DNA of 64,000 nucleotides, taken from the NCBI GenBank assembly GCA_963680875.1, contig OY804583.1, positions 37,383,982 through 37,447,981 on the forward strand, read 5' to 3'. Every line of letters begins with the position of its first letter. The stretch's first letter is position 1. The position numbers were made by a program, and so were the translations under genes. Shown here piece by piece: positions 19,068 to 29,900 of the stretch. Origin of the DNA: Bathymodiolus brooksi. Lineage: Eukaryota; Mollusca; Bivalvia; Mytilida; Modiolidae. The notes beneath the pieces are model-generated. The model searched no databases and was not told the origin of the DNA. It saw nothing but the letters and a program-made list of their open reading frames with translations.

Positions 19068-19326
19068 GAAAAAATGACGGGTCAGTAAATGGAATCCGAT
19101 ACTTCAAATGTAGGCCAAGACACGGCGTTTTTGTACGACATGACAAACTTATAATGGACAAGAAAAGAAGAGGGCTCGAAAGAGGGCTAGTACAGATTCC
19201 AAACGTCACAGTATGGGAAACATGCAGAACCGATCTCCTGCGTCAGCAAACCCTACTAAAAACCTGCATGCAGGGAATTCTGGGAACTTTATGAAATCAA
19301 CCAACTCTAGTAGTGCTAAGGGGACA
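19068..19326 (+). CDS. KIF13: KIF13-like exon T4, CAP-Gly end with apparent frameshift
   Basis: This exon follows TTTCTTTATACAG and starts in phase 1, completing G-KNDGSVNGIRYFKCRPRHG, then VFVRHDKLIMDK. The GKNDG signature and GVFVR strand complete the CAP-Gly fold. In the same frame the reading then runs to a stop near 19293 with unlikely sequence. One frame over, from about 19155, it reads KKRARKRASTDSKRHSMGNM, QNRSPASANPTKNLHAGNSG and NFMKSTNSSSAKG, a basic Ser-rich tail as expected. One base therefore seems to be missing in the A-rich AAGAAAAGAAGAG run near 19157-19170. This could be sequencing error or a real inactivating indel. Confidence 0.8.
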
Positions 19327-19396
19327 GTACGATTATTTTTCAGTCATTTACAAATTCACAGAAATTTACTTTTAAGATTTTACATATTTTCCTCAG

Positions 19397-19447
19397 ATGA
19401 AAAGGGAGCATGTAAGCTTGGCGAGATATGTTTATGAATTACAGTGA
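19397..19447 (+). CDS. KIF13: Possible last KIF13 exon T5
   Basis: A 70-nt intron from ACA|GTACGA (19327) to TTTCCTCAG (19396) would join in phase 0 to MKREHVSLARYVYELQ and a TGA at 19445. Without this splice the frame stays open to 19437 (ending KGACKLGEICL). Both ends are guesses. An AATAAA at 19844-19849 could serve as a polyadenylation signal. Confidence 0.3.
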   Translation: MKREHVSLARYVYELQ

Positions 19448-19499
19448 AATCAGAGAGATATGTTTATGAAATACTTTGAAACAGTCTAAACTAAACCTC

Positions 19500-19840
19500 C
19501 TTCGGACCAACTTTTGTGTCCAATATTAAAGCAAATGTTTGGTTTATACAGGTTAAATTAACAATGATATCATACTTTGGTATTTCATTAAAAGTTTGGC
19601 TTATACTGGAAACAGGTTTATTCAGGGTTCTGTTTAGACAGGTTTATTCAGGGTTCTGTTTAGACAAGTTTATTCAGGGTTCTGTTTAGACAAGTTTATT
19701 CAGGGTTCTGTTTAGACATGTTTATTCAGGGTTCTGTTTAGACAGGTTTATTCAGGGTTCTGTTTAGACATGTTTATTCAGGGTTCTGTTTAGACAGGTT
19801 TATTCAGGGTTCTGTTTAGACAGGTTTCACTGTATTGCAT
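19500..19840. repeat. 26-bp minisatellite
   Basis: From about 19613 there are eight or nine units of GACAGGTTTATTCAGGGTTC plus TGTTTA. The single-copy ancestor is the flanking repeat (CTTCGGACCAACTTTTGTGT, GTTTGGTTTATACAGGTTAA), which also occurs at 14750-14860, 21820-21990 and 46500-46990. Confidence 0.92.
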
Positions 19841-19849
19841 TGGAATAAA

Positions 19850-20963
19850 CACAACATAGTTTTTTGGGGGGGATAAAATGGGGGATTGTTTGTAAAGTAA
19901 ATATTTCCTCTATTTTGATTAAAATTTATTTTCAATCAGTCTTTTATATACATTTTCTAATCTTTATAAAATATGTTTTCCTGAATTTGTGAATGAATGA
20001 AGTTTGTAGTACATGAACTATTTACAGTGATTTAGGACCAGTAATTGTCTATTTTTAGATAAACAAAGTTCTGTGATTTATTTTTAGCAGTCTGATTGAT
20101 AGAAATTGATTTTAGTGCTATATATTTTTCTTTGTTGGTGTTAATTAATTAAACTACAAACTTTTTCTATGTATATTGTAAGTAGTACATATGATAACTT
20201 GAAAGAATCAAGAAAATTTGAAGAAAAAAATTTACTTTTCCATATTTTACGAGGAGCAATCGTTATATTTTCTGTACTAGAAGTCTTTATGCTTAATAGG
20301 TCTAATTACCCATAAACTAACTGTTGTTAACATATGTATTGGAAGTAATAAAAAAATGTTGCTACCTGTAGTTAATTTTGAAAAAAATCTACGTAGGTCT
20401 CTTGTATTGCAAAATCTTGACCAAAATTGGCATTTTCATCCAAGACATGCAAAAATAATATAATAATATAAAATAATATATCCAAGAAAATTTGAATAAA
20501 AAATATATTTATATTACTCTCATGAATACAAAAATGAAATATTTAAATAAAAAAAAAAGAATCTGTTCTTAATTATTTCCCCAAAGATTGACTAAGGTAG
20601 TATGCAGTGTTGAAATTGACAAAAATTTTGAAATTTACTTTCTGTCAAATGTTTTTTCATAAGATTGAATTATAATTGGAATGAGTAAAAATATATGATT
20701 TTAAAATGTTCACTTCTGTATCTTTTATACCGTAGCATAGACTAGAGTTATCTTTCCTTTAAACTTTCTATCAGACTAAACAGTATTATAAAATATTTGT
20801 ACGGTATATCTTAAATCGTAAGGTATATCCGACAAGTCAATAATAACATAACATCGCTCAATAATATAATGCCAAAACAGAGCAATTGACGAAGAGTGAA
20901 TGACGTCCTTTGTTTTAGTTGTGACGATTCTATAGAAAAGTGTCTGTTCAATTTTAGATCTAG
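19850..20963. other. AT-rich non-coding stretch
   Basis: No exon, repeat array or recognisable element was seen apart from homopolymer A/T runs and an AATATAATAATATAAAATAA tract near 20457. Confidence 0.5.
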
Positions 20964-21129
20964 AGTCAAACCTGCCCAAGAGGTCACCTCTATTAAGCAA
21001 CCATCTGTATTAAAAGGTCACCTTTTTCATGTCCCATCATATAAAATTTCATATGAATTGAACCTCTTTTAAGAGGTCACTTGTCTTAAATGCCCACTTT
21101 TTCTTTGTCCTCTTAATACAGGTTTGACT
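20964..21129. mobile_element. MITE-like element
   Basis: A 166-bp element with termini AGTCAAACCTG and CAGGTTTGACT. The subterminal AAGAGGTCACC motif also recurs inside. No ORF; transposon class not determined. Confidence 0.6.
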
Positions 21130-21203
21130 ACATTTGAATCTTGAACTTGGATAAGTAATTTTCTTGTTAACACGAAATGAAATAAGGTTTATTTGTAGTA
21201 CAG

Positions 21204-21358
21204 TCCTTCTTATAAGGACACTCCCACCAAAGGCCACTCCTCTTATAAGACCACTCCACTTTATCAGGCCATATTTTATTTGCATTGATATTGTAAAATA
21301 GTATATACTGTCCCCCTCACGAGAGGCCACCTAGGGGTGTCCTTATAAGAAGGAGACC
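21204..21358. mobile_element. MITE-like element with 'CCTTCTTATAAGGACAC' ends
   Basis: Termini GTCCTTCTTATAAGGACAC and GTGTCCTTATAAGAAGGAG are inverted repeats about 155 bp apart. Internal CACTCCTCTTATAAG motifs repeat the terminus. It lies just after another MITE-like element. Confidence 0.6.
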
Positions 21359-21720
21359 ACCATAGTTGTTAATGCAGTATCCCTCGGCTAATACAAAGTT
21401 CCGATTGAATTCTACAAGAGGTATCTTGATTATTTTACATATAAAAGGGATGTTGTTGCCACGCCACTATAGCTGTTAATGCAGTATCCCCCGGTTAACT
21501 TCAGTATTCGACTAATACAAAGTTCCGATTGAATTCAACAAGAGGTATCGTGATTATTTTACATATAAAAGGGATGTCGTTGCCACGCCACTATAGTTGT
21601 TAATGCAGTATCCCTCGGTTAACTTCAGTATTCGACTAATACAAAGTTCCGATTGAATTCAACAAGAGGTATCTTGATTATTTTACATATAAAAGGGATG
21701 TCGTTGCCACGCTACTGACA
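21359..21720. repeat. Tandem repeat of about 107-124 bp, three units
   Basis: Units contain GTTAATGCAGTATCCCTCGG, TACAAAGTTCCGATTGAATT and TTTTACATATAAAAGGGATG. The first unit lacks about 17 bp. Confidence 0.9.
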
Positions 21721-21824
21721 TAATTTCATTTTCTTTTAAAACATGTCCCATTGATTTTGACATAGTTTAAGTAGTTCGACTGTACTTGCTAACTGAACCA
21801 ATGCATTTTCTTCTTGGTCATTGA

Positions 21825-21995
21825 ATACTCACCTGCAATGAAACCTGTCTATTCTGAACTTCCTTGGGACCAGCACTTGTGTTCAGAATAGACAGGTGAT
21901 CAGTTTTCCTACTTTGGTACTTTCTGTAAAGTTCGGTTTATACATGATTTCGTTTTATTCAGGGTTCAGTTTAGGCATGTTTCACTATATTTGTA
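21825..21995. repeat. Hairpin in dispersed repeat
   Basis: CCTGTCTATTCTGAAC is followed 27 bp later by its exact inverse GTTCAGAATAGACAGG (stem of 16 bp). The flanks belong to the repeat that also seeds the 26-bp array. Confidence 0.8.
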
Positions 21996-22167
21996 AGAAT
22001 AGTTGATGGTCTCTTAAACCTTAAATAAAAATCAACAGTCCATTTAAATTCAAAGAAAAACAAAAAGTCCCTTGGACTAAAGAAACATTGACTGTTCCTC
22101 TGACAAAAGCATAACACCAGACACAGATGTGTGCACTGTCACCCACCTACAGTTCAAGTTTTCTAGA

Positions 22168-22217
22168 CCCCCCCCCCCCCGATAACTGTACTATGATGAT
22201 GGGGGGGGGGGGGGGGG
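22168..22217. repeat. Poly-C / poly-G hairpin
   Basis: A run of about 12 C and, some 20 bp later, a run of about 17 G can fold into a strong hairpin or a G-quadruplex. Such runs are also prone to length errors. Confidence 0.85.
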
Positions 22218-22499
22218 CATTTGTTTGCTCTTTTCAATTGTTCTCCGGCCTTGTAGTCTTTTAGTCACGATATTACTGAAAAGTGACAATAAATAATCTC
22301 AATTAACCTTATCGCAGTATAAATTTACGTAAATATTCAGAATACAATTAACATTATAATCATCTGCAGTATAAACTTATGTATATGTTTCAGTTTTTTT
22401 CAGATTTTGTACATTCCTGTAGATGTTTATCATTACTTGGTAAATGAATTCTATATCTATCTTGTGTATATGATAATTATTGTGTATATCAGAGTTCAA

Positions 22500-22721
22500 T
22501 TTATTTATTGTTTTTGAAGATGAAGAAGAAAAAGGTTGTATTGCTGTCAGATTAAATTTGATTTATTTATTGTTTTTGAACAAGAAAAAGGTTGTATTGC
22601 TGTCCTTAAATCGGACAATAAACTTAAGAATTTTACAATAGGTAGAGAAACTTTTCTTAAGGGCTCAGAGGCATGGTACCAGTTTTTGTAAAAAATTAAC
22701 AGATCCCATTTATACCCCTTT
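22500..22721. repeat. Short direct repeats before the 83-bp array
   Basis: TTTATTTATTGTTTTTGAA followed by AAGAAAAAGGTTGTATTGCTGTC occurs twice, at about 22499 and 22561. Nothing coding was seen. Confidence 0.6.
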
Positions 22722-23185
22722 GTAGACAAGGGGAGATAATAGGCTGATCAATGGAAGATAAGGCCATCAGTATAGCATTGTTAAGAATGGTATAACAAGT
22801 AGTGTGGTTGTAGACAAGGGGAGATAATAGGATGATCAAGGGGAGATAAAGCCATCAGTATAGTTAAGAATGATATAACAAGTAGTGTGGTTGTAGACAA
22901 GAGGAGATAATAGGCTGATCAATGGAAGATAAGGCCATGAGTATAGTTAAGAATGATATAACAAGTAGTGTGGTTGTAGACAAGGGGAGATAATAGGCTG
23001 ATCAAGGGGAGATAAGGCCATGAGTATAGTTAAGAATGATATAACAAGTAGTGTGGTTGTAGACAAGGGGAGATAATAGGCTGATCAATGGAAGATAAGG
23101 CCATCTGTATAGTTAAGAATGATATAACAAGTAGTGTGGTTGTAGACAAGGGGAGATAATAGGCTGATCAATGGAAGAAGAGGTT
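22722..23185. repeat. 83-bp minisatellite, five to six units
   Basis: Units begin GTAGACAAGGGGAGATAATA and contain GGCTGATCAATGGAAGATAA, GGCCATCAGTATAGTTAAG and ATATAACAAGTAGTGTGGTT. The first unit is 88 bp. Confidence 0.93.
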
Positions 23186-23217
23186 GTAACTGAACTTATC
23201 ATTTACTTTTAAGACTT

Positions 23218-23700
23218 GTGAGCTCACCAGGCAAGAAGGCTCATGTTAGCTATTGCCATCACTTGGCGTCCGTTGTGCTTCCATATACTTTCATACTGTC
23301 AATATTCCTTCTTAAAACTACTAGGACTATGTTAACCAACTTGGCCTAGAAGTTCCTTTGTTGGTCCTCTTTAAAAATTATGTCTGATAGGTCCGTCAAC
23401 CTACAAATATGGCTGCCATTTCTAAAAATAGAAATACCTACTTTCGATGTCTCTTCTGAAGTCAATAGGCTGATTTTTACCACACATAGCTGCTAGATTA
23501 ACAAATTCTAAATATGAATGGCCGTTCATGTCAAAATTGAGATGAAGCCATCACTTTGCTTTTTAACAAGGAACGGCTTCATCATCATCAATTTGACATG
23601 AATGGCCGCTCATGCTTATCCCTTTCCAATATTTTCCTTCTTAGAAAGAATATCCATCGCAATTTTGACATGAACAGCCACTCGTACATACTTTATTTTT
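23218..23700. repeat. Diverged 'AGCTCACCAGG' element with internal palindrome
   Basis: It starts GAGCTCACCAGGCAAGAAGG and has TGCCATCACTTGGCGTCCGT. Inside, GAATGGCCGTTCATGTCAAA (about 23516) is inverted at about 23590-23612 (TTGACATGAATGGCCGCTCA). A third fragment, TTTTGACATGAACAGCCACT, lies near 23665. Confidence 0.65.
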
Positions 23701-23734
23701 ACTGATATTATCCTCTTTTGAAAGAAAGTTATAA

Positions 23735-23790
23735 CTGAAATATTGCTGAAAGTAGCATTAAACACCATCAAACAAACAAACAATGAAAGA
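23735..23790 (+). repeat. SINE family 1 3' tip
   Basis: AACTGAAATATTGCTGAAAG and AAACACCATCAAACAAACAA form the last 50 bp of the family, with a CAAACAAA tail in place of CCCTAA. Confidence 0.7.
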
Positions 23791-23822
23791 AAGTCGACCC
23801 CTTTTGAAAATATTTTTTTACA

Positions 23823-23823
<1 letters not shown>

Positions 23824-23853
<30 letters not shown>
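23824..23853. repeat. (ATT)n microsatellite
   Basis: About nine to ten perfect ATT units. Confidence 0.95.
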
Positions 23854-23855
<2 letters not shown>

Positions 23856-24784
23856 ACTATTATAATATGGTTGTTGTGTTTTAAAGACAGCTTTATGTTC
23901 ATTTGTTTTCAGCTTCTTGTTTTATAAACTGTATTCACATCAAATCATTTTGTTGAAAGTGTTTGCAGATGATTAGCGAGTTATATTTAGAATAAATGTT
24001 CTATTAATAGAATAGAAAATGCATCAGTAATAGAAATAGGTAAGAATAAGTGGTCATGTGACCTAAAATATGTGTTCTCATTGGATATCTGAATAAACAA
24101 GGTTGATTTAGGTAAAATGGCTACAATTTGTAGAGGATAGATATCTGGCATAAAATATATATTATTGGGTGTTTCCTTCCTCTCCCAATTGTCAAACAGC
24201 AAACAAATTTTTGATTGGAAACTAAATTTAGACAATATCTTTAAAAGTGATAATAATATAGAGTTGATAAAAAAAACTATTGGAAAATATTGCATAGAAA
24301 AATACTTGTTCATGCCAGTGCATTAATTTTTTATTTTTTTTTGCAAGAGAGATTGATTTTACAGTAACTATAATCTGATGTATTGTTTTATTTTAGCATT
24401 TATGTCACATGACTTTGTCATCATGATATGGTTATTTATCACCCTTTGGTTTGACCAATGAGATAACAGAATGCATTAGATATTTGCTTTTGGAAAATAC
24501 ATGGATTACACAATATTCTGCCAGTTATAAATTTATGAATATAAATATTGTACAATTAATGAATTTATCATATTAAAGATTTAAATTTCCCTGGAAAATC
24601 CTATTGATATGACATAATTCTAATGTGATGCATTTTCTATTGTAAATTGGTGTATCTTGAAAGTACGGGAAGGTGTACATGTTCATTTGATGTAGAGTTC
24701 ATAATTTAGGGTAATTTCTGCACTGCCAAGGCATATTATTATTTGTTACACAGTTTTCTGAATCCAATTTATAATTGTTATTGT
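23854..24784. other. AT-rich non-coding stretch
   Basis: A 108-codon minus-strand open frame at 23987-24313 has no recognisable motif and looks like background. Nothing else was seen. Confidence 0.45.
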
Positions 24785-25075
24785 TTTTTGTTAGTGGTGT
24801 ATATATGTCATGTGATATACCATATAATTAGGTTATTTAATTTTATGTCATGTGATATACCACATGATCAGGTTATTTTAGCTCATGTGATAACCATATA
24901 ATTAGATTATTTAATTTTGTCATGTGATAAACCACACGATTAGGTTATTTAATTTTATGTCATGTGATATGTCACATGATCAGGTTATTTTATGCCATGT
25001 GATATGTCACATGATCAGGTTATTTTATGCCATGTGATATATACTATGCTTATGATTAGGTTATTTTTGGCATAG
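24785..25075. repeat. Degenerate 40-50-bp repeat
   Basis: Five to six units of GTCATGTGATATACCACATG, then ATCAGGTTATTTTA. The CATGTGATATACCACATG part is an imperfect palindrome, so each unit can form a small hairpin. Confidence 0.85.
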
Positions 25076-25831
25076 TGAAAACATTTTGGTGAATTTTAAT
25101 ATTTTGCTCAGTGATGCCAAGATTACAAACTGTCGATATTTATGGAAATAATAAAAGTAATAGATAATTAAATAGATTAATATGGAAAATGGCAAAACAC
25201 CAAATATCGTCATAAATATTTTTTCTTTACTATGCTAGTTTTTTTTACTTTATACAGCTTCTTTAACAACTTGCTGTGCTGTATCATTGCTATAATTTAT
25301 TTTTTTTATTTTTTGTGTGCGTATTTGCAGATCTTGCAATATTTTAATAAACATTTCAATATACATAAAATAATATTTATGGTAATTTAAAAGTACAAAG
25401 TACTACAGTGAGACATTATTCATTTATATTAAATTTAATGTCTTGCTACGATGTTAATTGGTCACTGAAATAACAGTCGTTTTCTAATTTGAAATACAGA
25501 AAAAATTATTAAAAATCAAAAATTGACATATACGACTCTAGTCTCGAACCAATAGGAAAATTCCAGTAATAATAGGGACCTTTGATAACATCTTTATTTT
25601 AAGATATATTTGTATTAATTGTTAATCGATGATATAACATCGTTACTGCATGGTGATTCATGTCATATGTTGTTACGTCATTATGTCAAATGACATAGAT
25701 CGTTATTGTCACAACTTAATTGTCAGTTTCACTAGAAATCACACTTAAAATGCTTTAAAAAGCTGTAATAAAAATCATACTTAAATCTTGTCTCTTTTCA
25801 AAATGGTGTAATGGGGGCTTTTGGTGGATTG
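25076..25831. other. AT-rich non-coding stretch
   Basis: I see no exon or array in it. Confidence 0.45.
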
Positions 25832-26072
25832 GTTTATGGTGTTTAATGCCTTTTTCAACAATATTTCAGATATATCTCGGCAGTCAGTTTTATTGGTGGA
25901 GGAAACCAGAAAAACCACCGACCTGTCACAAGCCACTGACAAACTTTATCACATAATGTTGTATCGAGTACACCTCACCCTGAATCGGGTTTGAACTCAC
26001 AACTTCAGTGGTGATAAACACTGATTGCACAGGTAGTTGGAAATCCAACTACCATACAATCTCTGCCTCAAT
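25832..26072 (-). repeat. SINE family 1, full length
   Basis: It runs in reverse from TGGTGTTTAATGCCTTTTTC through GGTGGAGGAAACCAGAAAAA, the B box CGGGTTTGAACTCACAAC and GTAGTTGGAAATCCAACTAC. A family 2 SINE follows directly. Confidence 0.85.
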
Positions 26073-26400
26073 GGGCCCTAGGGTGTAGTGGTATTCATGC
26101 TCGCCTTTAGTGTGGTAGATCATGGTTCAACCAAAGACTATAAAATTGGTATTTGTTGTTTCTCTGCTAAGCTCATAGCACTGAGAAGTAAGGGAAAATG
26201 TTGGTTGGCTCAAAATCAGAATAATGTGTCCGAGTGGAGCGACATGTCTATCTGTAGACTGTTGTTTCAGTGAGTTAGCAGTATTAAAAATGACACTCAA
26301 CGTGTTGATATAGTACAAAGCCTACATCATTATCATCATGTCAAAATGTAACTTGTTCTCGCCATAATATAGCTGAAAAATTGCAATAATTACTCACTCC
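26073..26400 (+). repeat. SINE family 2, near full length
   Basis: Head GCCCTAGGGTGTAGTGGTAT, weak B box (ATCATGGTTCAACC), then AAAGACTATAAAATTGGTAT, GGTTGGCTCAAAATCAGAAT and TAACTTGTTCTCGCC, and a TTACTCACTCCT end. Confidence 0.85.
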
Positions 26401-26411
26401 TAAATGATTAT

Positions 26412-26980
26412 ATGTAGGTTAAAAAACAAAACAAAAAAATATAATAGTTTGCCTGCCAAAGGCAAAAAAAAACAAAGCAAAAAAATATAATAGTTTACCT
26501 GCCAAAGGCAAAAAAAACAAGACAAAAAAATATAATAGTTTACCTGCCAAAGGCAAAAAAAAAACAAAACAAAAAAATATAATAGTTTGCCTGCCAAAGG
26601 CAAAAAAAAAAAGCAAAAAATATAATAGTTTACCTGCCAAAGGCAAAAAAAAACAAGACAAAAAAATATAATAGTTTACCTGCCAAAGGCAAAAAAAAAA
26701 CAAAACAACAAAATATAATAGTTTACCTGCCAAAGGCAAAAAAAAACAAAGCAAAAAAATATAATAGTTTACCTGCCAAAGGCAAAAAAAAAAAAAAAAA
26801 AAAAAATATAATAGTTTACCTGACAAAGGCAAAAAAAAAAAAAAACAAAACAAAAAAATATAATAGTTTACCTGCCAAAGGCAAAAAAAAACAAGTCAAA
26901 AAAAAATAAAATAGTTTACCTGCCAAAGGCAAAAAAAAAACAACACAAAAAAATATAATAGTTTACCTGTAATATAATAG
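26412..26980. repeat. 47-bp A-rich minisatellite
   Basis: About twelve units of ATATAATAGTTTACCTGCCA, AAGGCAAAAAAA and an A-rich ACAAAACAAAAAA linker of variable length. GCCAAAGGC can form a short hairpin. The minus strand is open by chance across much of it. It passes straight into the 79-bp satellite through TAATATAATAG. Confidence 0.95.
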
Positions 26981-29900
26981 TTGTGAGGCTTATTTAACAG
27001 TTAAGGTACCGTCATGATCATATGGTAGTTGGATTTACAATCATCTATCATCACTAAAGTTGTGAGGCTTATTTAACAGTTAAGGGGTCGTCATGATCAT
27101 ATGGTAGTTGGATTTACAACTATCTATCATCACTAAAGTTGTGAGGCTTATTTAACAGTTAAGGGGTCGTCATGATCATATGGTAGTTGGATTTACAACT
27201 ATCTATCATCACTAAAGTTGTGAGGCTTATTTAACAGTTAAGGGGCCGTCATGATCATATGGTAGTTGGATTTACAACTATCTATCATCACTAAAGTTGT
27301 GAGGCTTATTTAACAGTTAAGGTACCGTCATGATCATATGGTAGTGGGATTTACAATCATCTATCATCACTAAAGTTGTGAGGCTTATTTAACAGTTAAG
27401 GTACCGTCATGATCATATGGTAGTTGGATTTACAACTATCTATCATCACTAAAGTTGTGAGGCTTATTTAACAGTTAAGGGGTCGTCATGATCATATGGT
27501 AGTTGGATTTACAACTATCTATCATCACTAAAGTTGTGAGGCTTATTTAACAGTTAAGGGGCCGTCATGATCATATGGTAGTTGGATTTACAACTATCTA
27601 TCATCACTAAAGTTGTGAGGCTTATTTAACAGTTAAGGGGTCGTCATGATCATATGGTAGTTGGATTTACAACTATCTATCATCACTAAAGTTGTGAAGC
27701 TTATTTAACAGTTAAGGGGTCGTCATGATCATATGGTAGTTGGATTTACAACTATCTATCATCACTAAAGTTGTGAGGCTTATTTAACAGTTAAGGGGCC
27801 GTCATGATCATATGGTAGTTGGATTTACAACTATCTATCATCATTAAAGTTGAAAAGCTTATTTAACAGTTAAGGGGTCGTCATGATCATATGGTAGTTG
27901 GATTTACAACTATCTATCATCATTAAAGTTGTGAGGCTTATTTAACAGTTAAGGGGCCGTCATGATCATATGGTAGTTGGATTTACAACTATCTATCATC
28001 ATTAAAGTTGTGAGGCTTATTTAACAGTTAAGGGGCCGTCATGATCATATGGTAGTTGGATTTACAACTATCTATCATCACTAAAGTTGTGAGGCTTATT
28101 TAACAGTTAAGGGGCCGTCATGATCATATGGTAGTTGGATTTACAATCATCTATCATCACTAAAGTTGTGAGGCTTATTTAACAGTTAAGGGGCCGTCAT
28201 GATCATATGGTAGTTGGATTTACAACTATCTATCATCACTAAAGTTGTGAGGCTTATTTAACAGTTAAGGGGCCGTCATGATCATATGGTAGTTGGATTT
28301 ACAATCATCTATCATCACTAAAGTTGTGAGGCTTATTTAACAGTTAAGGGGCCGTCATGATCATATGGTAGTTGGATTTACAATTATCTATCATCACTAA
28401 AGTTGTGAAGCTTATTTAAGAGTTAAGGGGCCGTCATGATCATATGGTAGTTGGATTTACAACTATCTATCATCACTAAAGTTGTGAGGCTTATTTAACA
28501 AATAAGGGGCCGTCATGATCATAGGGTAGTTGGATTTACAACTATCTATCATCACTAAAGTTGTGAGGCTTATTTAACAGTTAAGGGGCCGTCATGATCA
28601 TATGGTAGTTGGATTTACAACTATCTATCATCACTAAAGTTGTGAGGCTTATTTAACAGTTAAGGGTTCGTCATGATCATATGGTAGTTGGATTTACAAT
28701 CATCTATCATCACTAAAGTTGTGAGGCTTATTTAACAGTTAAGGGGCCGTCATGATCATATGGTAGTTGGATTTACAATTATCTATTATCACTAAAGTTG
28801 TGAAGCTTATTTAAGAGTTAAGGGGCCGTCATGATCATATGGTAGTTGGATTTACAACTATCTATCATCACTAAAGTTGTGAGGCTTATTTAACAAATAA
28901 GGGGCCGTCATGATCATAGGGTAGTTGGATTTACAACTATCTATCATCACTAAAGTTGTGAGGCTTATTTAACAGTTAAGGGGCCGTCATGATCATATGG
29001 TAGTTGGATTTACAACTATCTATCATCACTAAAGTTGTGAGGCTTATTTAACAGTTAAGGGGCCGTCATGATCATATGGTAGTTGGATTTGCAACTATCT
29101 ATCATCACTAAAGTTGTGAGGCTTATTTAACAGTTATAGGGCCGTCATGATCATATGGTAGTTGGATTTACAACTATCTATCATCACTAAAGTTGTGAGG
29201 CTTATTTAACATTTAAGGGGTCGTCATGATCATATGGTAGTTGGATTTACAATCATCTATCATCACTAATGTTGTGAGGCTTATTTAACAGTTAAGGTAC
29301 CGTCATGATCATATGGTAGTTGGATTTACAATCATCTATCATCACTAAAGTGGTGAGGCTTATTTAACAGTTAAGGGGCCGTCATGATCATATGGTATTT
29401 GGATTTACAACTATCTATCATCACTAAAGTTGTGAGGCTTATTTAACAGTTAAGGTACGTCATGATCATATGGTAGTTGGATTTACAATCATCTATCATC
29501 ACTAAAGTTGTGAGGCTTATTTAACAGTTAAGGGGTCGTCATGATCATATGGTAGTTGGATTTACAATCATCTATCATCACTAAAGTTGTGAGGCTTATT
29601 TAACAGTTAAGGGGCCGTCATGATCATATGGTAGTTGGATTTACAATCATCTATCATCACTAAAGTTGTGAGGCTTATTTAACAGTTAAGGGGCCGTCAT
29701 GATCATATGGTAGTTGGATTTACAATCATCTATCATCACTAAAGTTGTGAGGCTTATTTAAGAGTTAAGGGGCCGTCATGATCATATGGTAGTTGGATTT
29801 ACAACTATCTATCATCACTAAAGTTGTGAGGCTTATTTAAGAGTTAAGGGGTCGTCATGATCATATGGTAGTTGGATTTACAACTATCTATCATCACTAA

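Noticed and set aside
26400..26853. Minus-strand frames of 67 and 144 codons rich in Phe, Leu and Cys
   Set aside because: They are read from poly-A stretches of the 47-bp minisatellite.
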